The notes under the pieces: model-generated
The model's database searches: none
Seen by the model: the letters and a program-made list of their open reading frames with translations, nothing else
What the model was told of the DNA's origin: nothing
Position numbers and translations under genes: made by a program
NCBI RefSeq assembly: GCF_027474825.1
Contig: NZ_CP107030.1
Span: 3,662,001-3,726,000 of the forward strand
Source of the DNA: Maribacter halichondriae
Lineage (GTDB): Bacteria; Bacteroidota; Bacteroidia; Flavobacteriales; Flavobacteriaceae
Direction of reading: 5' to 3'
DNA: 64,000 bases
Part shown: piece by piece, positions 17,466 to 26,144 of the stretch
How the letters are laid out: each line of letters begins with the position of its first letter
Position numbering within the stretch: the first letter of the stretch is position 1

Positions 17466-17876
17466 TTGAATCCAACTTTTAAAAATGTCTTGGCCGTTGC
17501 AGCCGGACTCGTCATAGGAAGTATCGTCAATATGGGCATCGTTATGATTAGTGGTTACCTCATTCCACCGCCTGAAGGTGGAGACATCACCACCATGGAG
17601 GGTTTACAAGCGACCATGCACTTGTTCGAACCCAAACATTTTATCATGCCCTTTTTGGCTCATGCTTTGGGCACTTTGGTCGGGGCATTTGTTGCCGCTA
17701 AAATCGCCGTCACACAAAAAATGACCATGGCCCTGATTATTGGGGTTTTCTTTTTGATCGGTGGCGCAGTGAACAATTATTTGCTTTCAGGACCGCTATG
17801 GTTTACGGCACTTGATTTGATCGTGGCCTATATTCCAATGGCCTATTTGGGGGCTAAGTGGGAGATGAAGAAGTAG
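17466..17876 (+). CDS. Small four-helix membrane protein after coxF
   Basis: I do not recognise this 136-residue protein. It has four hydrophobic segments: residues about 8-30, 55-75, 82-101 and 108-127. There are no cysteines or obvious catalytic residues; the loop after segment one is PPPEGGDITTMEGLQATMH. The start is TTG 17466, 120 bases after coxF on the same strand, so co-transcription is possible but not certain. It could be the last gene of the cox operon or an unrelated neighbour. Confidence 0.65.
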   Translation: MNPTFKNVLAVAAGLVIGSIVNMGIVMISGYLIPPPEGGDITTMEGLQATMHLFEPKHFIMPFLAHALGTLVGAFVAAKIAVTQKMTMALIIGVFFLIGGAVNNYLLSGPLWFTALDLIVAYIPMAYLGAKWEMKK

Positions 17877-17963
17877 TTCTTTTTTTTACGACAATACGAA
17901 ACTTCAGTTGGTGCTTGTTAAGTTAGCTTTGAGGACAATCTATAAAAGCACAGCACTACTGAT

Positions 17964-18149
17964 TCAAGAACCAGGGTCAGGCACAAAACAGCTAGAATCA
18001 CCCCAGATTGGTTCTTCGACACAGTCCGTACCATCGGGGCCGTAGCAAACGGTTTCAAAACAGGCATCCTCTTCCGGGGTACACGAAAGGCAAAGTATCA
18101 AAGTCAGTATGGCAAAAAAGCGTTGTATTCTAGTGTAACTAGTATTCAT
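17964..18149 (-). CDS. Small cysteine-rich lipoprotein
   Basis: A 61-residue product starts with a lipoprotein signal (FFAILTLILCLSC, with the lipidated cysteine at residue 23). The mature part of about 39 residues has four further cysteines, in EEDACFETVCYGPDGTDC and SSCF, enough for two disulfides. No family is recognised. It is separated from its neighbours and read on the opposite strand from cox. Its short length lowers confidence, but the signal and lipobox are convincing. Confidence 0.6.
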   Translation of the reverse strand: MNTSYTRIQRFFAILTLILCLSCTPEEDACFETVCYGPDGTDCVEEPIWGDSSCFVPDPGS

Positions 18150-18231
18150 TAGTGTATTGGTGTTAAATATGTTTAGACGCTAATAAATATAATATTTAGC
18201 AAACCAATTTTGTATTCGGTCTAGTCGAGCT

Positions 18232-20274
18232 TTATTCCATAGGCACTTCGATTTCCTCATCCCAAATATATTTCCCGAACCACTGCCAGTTGTGCCAGGT
18301 CGCCGCAAGGCGTTCTTTGGGCTTATTGATTCCGTGGCCGAATCCTTTGTAGATAATCAATTTCGTTTCAACCCCAATATCTTGAAGCCCTTGAAAAAGT
18401 TCGTAGGCATTCGCCGGCGGCACCCTTCTATCGAATTCGCCATGTTGTATCAGGGTAGGGGTCACGGCATTGTTGATGTTGGTCATCGGTGAGGTCTTTT
18501 CATAAACTTCTTTATCTGACCATGGGGTGGCTTGTAAATATTGACGCGTGAAGGGATGGATATCAGTATTAACGTAATAGGTCATCCAATTTGAGATGCC
18601 CGCACCGACTGAAATTGCCTTAAAGGTATCGGAGTTTGTGGTAAGAAATGCGGAAATATAACCCCCTTGGCTCCAACCCATTGAGCCGACTTTGTTTCCA
18701 TCGATGAGTCCCTGATCTTCTAAATGCTGTACACCTGATAGCACATCCCAGGCATCGCCGACGCCAAGATTTTTCACATTGAGCGATCGGAATTCTTCGC
18801 CATACCCTGCAGAACCCCTATAATTTGGCCGTAAGACCAGAGCTCCTTTGTTGAGCCATTGTACCATAGGGTAAACATATGAGGGAACTGCATTCGGTAC
18901 AGATACCCCGGTAGGGCCACCGTGAATAACGACCAAGAGCGGATATTTTCTGCTCGGATCGTAATCCTGAGGTTTGTGGAGCACCCCTTCAATTGTAGTT
19001 CCGTCCTTACTTTTCCAAGAAATGACTTCGCTTTGCGCAACCGCCCAATTTTGGATTTGGTTAGTCGAAGCCGTTAATTTATCGATTTCCTTAATCGGAT
19101 AAGTCGTTTGGTAGATTTCGGTCAAATCGCTGTCATTGACTCCCGTAAAGGCCATTTTTTTACCGTCTTTTGAAAATGAATACCCATAAATGCGTTCAGG
19201 CCCTTTTTCCAGCATTTTGGTCTTCCCGTTTTTTGGATCGATATGGATCAACGGCCGTTTTGTTTTTTGCCATGAAAGTGCGAAAATTCCGTTCGGGTTC
19301 CATTGTATGGCAAAAAGGTCTTCATCGAAATCTTCCGCTAGTTGTTGATTCTCCGTGCCGTCTACATTGATGCGAAAGATTTTTCCGTTTTTATAATAAT
19401 TGGAAATACTATCGTTAAGGCTAGAACCATATAGAATGGACGCGCCATCGGGAGACCAAGTGACCAATCCATCATAACTCAAATTAGCTACCAAAGTGGT
19501 CAGTTTTTTGGTTCGAATATCATAAATGGAAATATCCGCCTTAAAAAATGTATTCCGCAAGGGATCGGGTTGATGCTCCAAGGCTATTTTTTGTCCGTCG
19601 GGAGACCATTTGAAGGTATTAATGGAAAATGACACACTATCTATCATCGGTTTCGCCTCCAAATTTTTGGTTCGTACCGTATCTTTTGACTCCGAGGGTA
19701 ACGGATTGTACCTAAGACTATCGGGCTTAAAATTGGCTAGGTATAGTTGATTCATACTATACTCGGCGTCTTCCACGGCAAAACCACCATAGATATCCTT
19801 TCTTTTTTCTTCTTCTTTCGACCTATCCTCTGATTGTAAAAAGGCAATTTTTTTACCAATGGGCGCCCATTCATATTGTGAGATGTCCTTCTCGGTATGG
19901 GTGACTTGTACGGCCTCTCCGCCATCGACCCGAATCACATGAATTTGACTCTTTTCCCCTCGCTTTGACAAAAAGCTGATCCATTTGCCATCGGGTGACC
20001 ATTTCGGATTCGAACTACCGTTCTCGGGATTATTGGTTAGTTGGAAGGGTTCACCTCCATTTTTAGAAATCCACAACTCGGTGACATATTTATTTTCTTC
20101 CCAGTCTACCGTCTGTTGCTCAAATACAATGTGGTTACCATCAGGTGAGATGGCGGCATCCGAAACTGACCGCAATGAAATTATTTCCTCAAAAGATGGG
20201 TTTTGTGCCTGTTGGGCATGGCTAGGAATAATTAAGGTAGCGACTAAAACAACAAGTAATGTGATTTTCTTCAT
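18232..20274 (-). CDS. Secreted S9 family prolyl oligopeptidase/acylaminoacyl peptidase
   Basis: The 680-residue protein begins with a signal peptide (MKKITLLVVLVATLIIPSHA) and is expected in the periplasm. Residues about 25-400 form a WD40-like/TolB-like propeller with repeated SPDG blocks (DAAISPDGNHIVF, KWSPDGKWISF, KWSPDGQKIAL, TWSPDGASILY). The C-terminal alpha/beta hydrolase has the nucleophile in GWSQGG, the acid in HGEFDRRVPP and the histidine in FGHGI. The family cleaves short peptides. It is followed, after 13 bases on the same strand, by nothing co-directional until the next minus-strand genes upstream, which encode secreted amidohydrolases. Confidence 0.92.
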   Translation of the reverse strand: MKKITLLVVLVATLIIPSHAQQAQNPSFEEIISLRSVSDAAISPDGNHIVFEQQTVDWEENKYVTELWISKNGGEPFQLTNNPENGSSNPKWSPDGKWISFLSKRGEKSQIHVIRVDGGEAVQVTHTEKDISQYEWAPIGKKIAFLQSEDRSKEEEKRKDIYGGFAVEDAEYSMNQLYLANFKPDSLRYNPLPSESKDTVRTKNLEAKPMIDSVSFSINTFKWSPDGQKIALEHQPDPLRNTFFKADISIYDIRTKKLTTLVANLSYDGLVTWSPDGASILYGSSLNDSISNYYKNGKIFRINVDGTENQQLAEDFDEDLFAIQWNPNGIFALSWQKTKRPLIHIDPKNGKTKMLEKGPERIYGYSFSKDGKKMAFTGVNDSDLTEIYQTTYPIKEIDKLTASTNQIQNWAVAQSEVISWKSKDGTTIEGVLHKPQDYDPSRKYPLLVVIHGGPTGVSVPNAVPSYVYPMVQWLNKGALVLRPNYRGSAGYGEEFRSLNVKNLGVGDAWDVLSGVQHLEDQGLIDGNKVGSMGWSQGGYISAFLTTNSDTFKAISVGAGISNWMTYYVNTDIHPFTRQYLQATPWSDKEVYEKTSPMTNINNAVTPTLIQHGEFDRRVPPANAYELFQGLQDIGVETKLIIYKGFGHGINKPKERLAATWHNWQWFGKYIWDEEIEVPME

Positions 20275-20287
20275 AATATGATTCTAG

Positions 20288-21578
20288 TTATTCCCCCTCA
20301 TACTTCCCCGAATACCTTTTCCAAAGCTCAGTCTGGTGAGTTTCCAAGGAAATAGTACGGCCATCGATAAAGGCATGGGTCAGTTGATTTCCGCGCATGT
20401 CGAGGGCATCTCCTTCTGAAACAAAAAGGGTAGCACTCTTACCAATGGCCAAAGTACCGTGGGTATCATCGATACCCAATATTTTTGCAGTGTTGCCTGT
20501 AAGCATTTGTAACGCTTTTTCTTTGTCCATTCCCTGACCTACGACCTGACCTGCATAAAAGGGCAGGTTTCTGGTTTGGAAGTTGGAGGCTTCCCCATTT
20601 TGCAGGGCGACTAAAAGGCCAGCATCCATTAATAGTTTGGGGAGTTTGTATGGCAGAATCATAATCGTCATCGTTCAAACTAGGCAGGTTGTGGGTATAT
20701 TGTACTAAAACGGGAATATCGTTTTTCTTTAGAAAATCCGTCACTTTATAGGCATGATAGCCTCCAACCAAAACTACATGCTTTGCACCGGAGTTTTTGG
20801 CCAAAGTGATGCCGTCGATAATTTCTTTTTCGCCATCGGCATAAACGTATAATCGTTGGTCTCCACTAAAAACGCCTTGCATGGCCGCGAAGGCTGGGTT
20901 CAGCTCTTTTGCGGTTCCCTCTCCGTATGCAGTGGCGTTTTGCATAAAGGTCTCGACTTCGTCCACTTGTTTTTGGTAGTCCTTATTGGGTTGCAATCCG
21001 CGAGGTTCGCCCATCCACCAGCGACCTCTTCTAAAACTAGGTGGCCAGTTCAAGTGAATACCGTCGTCGACTTTTACGGCAGCATCTTCCCAATTCCAAG
21101 CATCGAATTGTACGATGGAGGAGGTGCCGGAAATACGTCCACCTTTGGGCGTAATCTGCCCTATCAAAACCCCATTGGGGCGCATGCTTTCCACCACTTT
21201 CGATTCAGCATTATAGGCAATCAAGCTTCGTACATGGGGAATGATATCACCAATCTCATCGGCATCATTACTCGCACGAACGGCGTTGACTTCTACAAGT
21301 CCTAATTCCTTGGCGGGAGCTATAAATCCGGGATAGACATGTTTGCCAGCCGCATCGATGGCAGTCCCCTTTGCAGTAGCATCTGCGCCTAAGGCCGTTA
21401 TTTTTCCATCCTCAAAAACGATGGTGCAGTTTTCTACAATTGTGCCGTCGCCGATATGAGCGGTTGCTCCAGTGATGCTAATGGCTCCGCTTTGTTTTGG
21501 TGCGGGAGTTTGTTGGGCCCAGCTCGCTACTCCGAAAGTGAGTAGGAGGGCGGTTATAATGTTAGTTGCTTTTTTCAT
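20288..21578 (-). CDS. Secreted amidohydrolase family protein (frameshifted)
   Basis: This is a periplasmic amidohydrolase-like protein with signal peptide MKKATNIITALLLTFGVASWA. The typical composite-domain start is present (ISITGATAHIGDGTIVENC, then AAGKHVYPGFIAPAKELG), but the usual metal-binding HxH after GFI is absent. The frame shifts near 20666: the sequence reads DDDYDSA, then continues in another frame as YKLPKLLMDAGLLVAL, which fits one extra A. Corrected length is about 429 residues, ending in ELWKRYSGKYEGE. It resembles the N-terminal half of its larger neighbour, and the pair is common in Bacteroidota. The substrate is unknown. Confidence 0.82.
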
Positions 21579-21789
21579 TCTAAATGATTTATTGTCATTC
21601 CCTCGCTTGTGCTGAACTCGTTTCAGTAAAGGCGGGAATCTGTTTAAAGTTGGTTCTATGTTTCTTATGGCTTGGGCTTTCAAACCCTCTGTCATCCCGC
21701 CGAAAAGTCGGGATGCCACCTCCCTTTTTCTAAAGGGAGGAGCCCTTATTTTTTCATTTCGTACCTCGTACCTCTAACTTCGTACTTCA

Positions 21790-24741
21790 TCAAAGCGTTT
21801 CACACGTCATTCGCTCTTTCTTGCTCATTTTCGGCCCTTGCGTCTTACCGCCTCCTGCTTTTTCCTTCAACATCATATTGATCAGTTGGTTACGTTCTTT
21901 TTGGACGGCTTCCCGAAGTTGCTTGTCTTTTTCGATATCGAAATAGGTCGCGCCTTCGATTAGGGTTTTTTCCGCTTTGGCATACACCGAAAGGGGATGA
22001 TCCGACCAGAGTACGAGATCGGCATCTTTACCTTCTTTGATACTTCCGACGCGATTATCGATATGCAATAATTTCGCGGGATTGATGGTTACCGTTTTCC
22101 AAGCATCCAATTCACTCATTCCGCCATACTTGACCGTTTTACCGGCTTCTTGGTTCAAACGTCTCGCCATTTCACCGTCATCACTGTTGATGGCTACGGT
22201 GACACCTACTTTGTTCATGATGGCCGCATTATAAGGTATCGCATCGTTCACTTCATATTTATAGGCCCACCAGTCACTAAAGGTACCAGCACCCACGCCA
22301 TGTTCCTTCATTTTATCGGCCACTTTGTAACCTTCAAGAATATGCGTAAAAGTATTGACCCTGAAATTGAATTTATCGGCCACTTTCATCATCATATTGA
22401 TTTCGCTCTGAACGTAGGAGTGGCAACTGATAAATCGCTCTCCATTGAGTATTTCGGCAACGACTTCCATTTCTTCGTCATAGCGATAAGGCTGTCCGCT
22501 TTTCTTCAAGGCGTCATATTCCTTACCGCGTTGGAAGTAATTCATAAATACTTGCTCCACGCCCATACGGGTCTGTGGGAAACGTGAAAAGCTCTGCCAG
22601 TTCGATTGCTTTACATTTTCACCCAAAGCGAATTTGATGAATTTGGGAGAGTTGTCATAGATCATCTCATCTGCAGAGGCGCTCCATTTTAACTTCAAAA
22701 TAGCAGAACGCCCACCGATCGGGTTGGCCGAACCGTGCAGCAATTGTGCCGAGGTAACGCCGCCCGCCAATTGACGGTAGATATCGATATCCTCATTGTC
22801 GACCACATCTTCCATTTTCACTTCGGCGGTAGAATTGTGCCCCGCTTCGTTAATGGCAAGGGCTGCGATATGGGTGTGTTCATCGATGATTCCCGTGGTC
22901 AAGTGTTTTCCTGTGGCATCGACCACTTTAGCGTTACCTCCTTTGAGGTCTTTTCCGATTTTCGAAATCTTTCCATCCTTTATTAAGACATCGGTGTTTT
23001 CGAGAATTCCCGCTTCTTCGCTCGTCCATACCGTGGCATTTTTAAAGAGGATGTTTTCTGATTTCGGTTTTTCGGAAAATCCGAAACCAACATTCGGGTA
23101 GGTGACGCCAACCATTTCAGGTTTGGATGATGCTTTGTCATCTTCTTTTTTCTTATCCTCAAAAGCACTTGTTTTCGTAGCGCTAAAAGAAGATTCATTG
23201 CCGTCGGGAAGCACCAGTTTTCCACTCAGATTATCATCGGTCGTTACCAAGCCTGTCATGCGATAATTCTTTTCTTCTTCATCCGTGGAAAAAGAAAGTT
23301 CCAACCAATCACCTTTGTAATTGATCTTTGATTTTAGTTTGTTCGTGTCTTGTTTGATTTCCACTTTGGGTTTACTCGGCTCACCTGTAATGGCTAGTTT
23401 ATAGGTCATTCCACCTGCGGCCAAATCGTAATTACCACGAATATCTTTCTGGTCCTTCTCCTTGATGATATTCTTATTGCCTTGTACCCAATTCTCGTAA
23501 AGGGTAGTGCCTTTTTCAAAAATATCCCCAGAAGTAATCAAAAAATTCGCTTGCCGCCCAACTTCTAAGGAACCAATGCTTCCTGACTTGCCAAGAATGG
23601 TAGCAGGTACGGTGGTCAGTGCTTCTAGAGCTTTCGTTTTTGGAAGTCCGTATTCGATGGCCTTCATTAGATTATCCTTGAATTTCGAAGGGGATTTCAA
23701 ATCATACAGAGTAAGTGAAAATGGAACTCCCGCATCCGCCAAGGCCTTTGGATTCGACGGGGCTTGGTTCCAATGGCGCATATCGGCCAAGGTTACATAG
23801 TCAGCCTGAAACGGATCCGAAACATTATAGGCCTTAGGAAAATTGATCGGGAGAATGAACTTCGCGTTCGTACCCTTGATTTCCGCAATGCTTTCATATT
23901 CATCGCCGCCACCTAGAATCGCAAATTGAATTCCGTTGGTATCTCCGATTTTATCTGCGCGTAAGGCATTGCCTTTGTCTTTTGCTTCGAAAATCTGTAC
24001 GAGACCCTTGTTGGCGTTCAATGCTTCCAAGGAACGGTCTTTGGTATCTGAATTTCCTGCAGCGTACCATTTGGCATCCGAATACATTTGGCGTAACAAG
24101 GCCATAGCACCCATCAGAGACGTAGGGTACGATTGTTTTTTGATAACACTCTTGTCGAATGAAAGATATTGTGCGGACTTGTCATCTAAAATTCGGTTGG
24201 CATCGCCATCTGTTCCGTTAAGAGCGACGAGTACCCCCGTTCCTCTTACGATACCATCGTGTATATGAGAGTTGACCACTCCGAATCCGGCATCGCGAAG
24301 CTCTTTGGCTTCTTTGTCGTCATATTTGAATTTATCAATCGCCGCATTTTCGGGCATTACGTGGTCGTTCCAGTAAAAACCTTCCCGCTCGGCATCATAT
24401 TGTGAAGCTCTGCCGCCTCCGGGTTTTCGTTTCGGTTGCTCCACCCCAAATTTGGAATAGGCATCTATAAAGGAAGGATAAATCGATTTTCCACTTAAAT
24501 CGACCACCACCGAATTTTTTGGTAAGGCTATCGTTTTGCCCACTTGCTTCACTTTTCCGTTTTGGATCAGTAAGGTGCCCCCATCGATAACCTGTGTGGG
24601 CGTCACGTAGATTTTAGCATTGGTAAAGGCCGTGTAGTTGTTGTTCTTTGATTTTACACCGTCGTTCTCAGGGAAGTAATCTTGAGCGGACAAAATTGCG
24701 GTGCATGCCAACAGTGTTAGCGTGAGAAATCGCTTTTTCAT
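21790..24741 (-). CDS. Secreted two-domain amidohydrolase, imidazolonepropionase-like
   Basis: The 983-residue exported protein (signal MKKRFLTLTLLACTAILSA) holds two amidohydrolase domains in tandem. The N-terminal one (about 40-420) has a composite start, TLLIQNGKVKQVGKTI, but SIYPSFIDAYSKFG in place of a metal-binding HxH, so it looks inactive. A linker of about 100 residues follows. The C-terminal domain (about 560-960) has TTGIIDEHTHIAAL with the HxH, a later HSYVQSE and HILEGY, and a NSDDGEM acid, and looks active. It is 211 bases upstream of the shorter paralogue on the same strand. A peptide-type or cyclic amide substrate is likely but unproved. Confidence 0.87.
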   Translation of the reverse strand: MKKRFLTLTLLACTAILSAQDYFPENDGVKSKNNNYTAFTNAKIYVTPTQVIDGGTLLIQNGKVKQVGKTIALPKNSVVVDLSGKSIYPSFIDAYSKFGVEQPKRKPGGGRASQYDAEREGFYWNDHVMPENAAIDKFKYDDKEAKELRDAGFGVVNSHIHDGIVRGTGVLVALNGTDGDANRILDDKSAQYLSFDKSVIKKQSYPTSLMGAMALLRQMYSDAKWYAAGNSDTKDRSLEALNANKGLVQIFEAKDKGNALRADKIGDTNGIQFAILGGGDEYESIAEIKGTNAKFILPINFPKAYNVSDPFQADYVTLADMRHWNQAPSNPKALADAGVPFSLTLYDLKSPSKFKDNLMKAIEYGLPKTKALEALTTVPATILGKSGSIGSLEVGRQANFLITSGDIFEKGTTLYENWVQGNKNIIKEKDQKDIRGNYDLAAGGMTYKLAITGEPSKPKVEIKQDTNKLKSKINYKGDWLELSFSTDEEEKNYRMTGLVTTDDNLSGKLVLPDGNESSFSATKTSAFEDKKKEDDKASSKPEMVGVTYPNVGFGFSEKPKSENILFKNATVWTSEEAGILENTDVLIKDGKISKIGKDLKGGNAKVVDATGKHLTTGIIDEHTHIAALAINEAGHNSTAEVKMEDVVDNEDIDIYRQLAGGVTSAQLLHGSANPIGGRSAILKLKWSASADEMIYDNSPKFIKFALGENVKQSNWQSFSRFPQTRMGVEQVFMNYFQRGKEYDALKKSGQPYRYDEEMEVVAEILNGERFISCHSYVQSEINMMMKVADKFNFRVNTFTHILEGYKVADKMKEHGVGAGTFSDWWAYKYEVNDAIPYNAAIMNKVGVTVAINSDDGEMARRLNQEAGKTVKYGGMSELDAWKTVTINPAKLLHIDNRVGSIKEGKDADLVLWSDHPLSVYAKAEKTLIEGATYFDIEKDKQLREAVQKERNQLINMMLKEKAGGGKTQGPKMSKKERMTCETL

Positions 24742-24825
24742 AAAGTTCTGTATTATTTGATTAGCCGTTCTAAAAATAAGGGAAGTGAACGGATTATCTA
24801 TCCTATTTTTAAGTTTTTTGGATGT

Positions 24826-24984
24826 ATACTCCTACCACTTAGAAACCCGAGTTTTTTGTCTTTCTTTTTCCTTTCCCGGTGTTAAAATTTTTAACCGTAG
24901 CTACGGCTATGCTTGCAAATTTTGTCTTGGGAAAGAAAAAAATAAAATCCCCAAAATTCCCGGATTTCTAAGTGGTAGGAGTAT
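24826..24984. repeat. 159-bp hairpin element, copy 1
   Basis: The ends ATACTCCTACCACTTAGAAA and TTTCTAAGTGGTAGGAGTAT are perfect 20-bp inverted repeats. Pyrimidine-rich and purine-rich inner arms extend the fold. The centre is CCGTAGCTACGGCTATGCTT. A second copy is at 30385-30545 and a relative at 39520-39685. Confidence 0.85.
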
Positions 24985-24995
24985 AAACACTATTA

Positions 24996-26063
24996 TTATA
25001 ATGGATGCTTTTCATAATAGTTAACCAAAAGTGAGACTACCGAATTATAGCTCAGAATACCTTCGCTTTGATTATTGGCTTTTAGAAAGGTGTTGAAGAC
25101 AGATTTAAAAACAGGTTCCATGGGATTTTCATAGGATAGCCAGAAATCGTTCATCTCTTTATAATTTTTACGAACGCCTTCATTTAGTTTCGCATACTCT
25201 GTATTGAACAAGGGCATATCGACCCGTTGTAATTCTCCCAAGGCATAGGCCAACGCATAGGAATAGGCCGCATATTTAAAATACACATCCTCATTGTTCA
25301 CCGTAGCCAGGTACCCAATAAAATTCGTTTCGTTTTCTGCGGAATAGCCCAATTGATGTCCGACCTCATGGCCTGCCACCACGGGAAACCGATATGCAGG
25401 CAATTTACCGTTCACTTGTGCCTCGTTGGTAAACGGATTTAAATATCCCCCATACCCCATATATGTAAGGGCCAAGCTGAAAATTGATTTTTTAAGGCTT
25501 GGGGATCGGTATTTTAAAAATGGAATTTTGTTTCCTAGATCATTGTAACTATGGATTGTTTTTTCAAAGATTTCTCTCTTGGTAAAGGGAAGTTCAACAG
25601 CTTTTGTACTGTCCGATGTAATACTCAAGTGGACTTGATTTGTTTTTGTTGTCAACTTCTCGATAAAGGAGGTCAATTGTTCTTTGGTATGGGTTTTCGG
25701 CAGGTCGAACTTTTCGGCTATAGGAAGGCGATAATAATTCATGCCCCACATCAAATGGAATGTAAAATAGGCCACCGACAGCACCACTGCGATATTTAAC
25801 AAGAATTTCAAAGGATATGCACGGATTCTTTTTCTGTTTACAAATACATATCGAATGGCGATCACTCCCAAAAGAAAATAAAGAACATCCCCGAATGAAA
25901 ATGGAATCCACCCGAACAACAACCGGAAAAACCTCGAAATCACGGGATAAATACCTTTGCTATAGTAGGTCTCGACAAGCTGTGGATAATGGGCCAACCA
26001 TTTTACCAGAATAATCTGGGGAATCAAGGAAATCGCAATGCCCAATTTCAGTTTTGACGTCAT
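24996..26063 (-). CDS. DUF3810 family membrane protein, HExxH-type
   Basis: The protein of about 355 residues has three N-terminal membrane segments (residues about 6-25, 45-65 and 88-108) and a soluble C-terminal domain with FPVVAGHEVGHQLGYSAENETN. HEVGH resembles the zinc-metallopeptidase motif, and the later glutamate in the NE pair could be a third ligand. The activity of DUF3810 proteins is not established. I chose ATG 26063 (MTSKLKLG) over the earlier in-frame ATG at 26102 because it gives a normal membrane start and leaves room for the divergent pepD promoter. It starts 12 bases after hairpin element copy 1. Confidence 0.82.
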   Translation of the reverse strand: MTSKLKLGIAISLIPQIILVKWLAHYPQLVETYYSKGIYPVISRFFRLLFGWIPFSFGDVLYFLLGVIAIRYVFVNRKRIRAYPLKFLLNIAVVLSVAYFTFHLMWGMNYYRLPIAEKFDLPKTHTKEQLTSFIEKLTTKTNQVHLSITSDSTKAVELPFTKREIFEKTIHSYNDLGNKIPFLKYRSPSLKKSIFSLALTYMGYGGYLNPFTNEAQVNGKLPAYRFPVVAGHEVGHQLGYSAENETNFIGYLATVNNEDVYFKYAAYSYALAYALGELQRVDMPLFNTEYAKLNEGVRKNYKEMNDFWLSYENPMEPVFKSVFNTFLKANNQSEGILSYNSVVSLLVNYYEKHPL

Positions 26064-26144
26064 GGGCTCAAAAATAATCAAAACGACGGCTATATGTCGC
26101 AATGTTATTTTCTAACCGTATTTTTGGTCAATAACAAATTCGCT

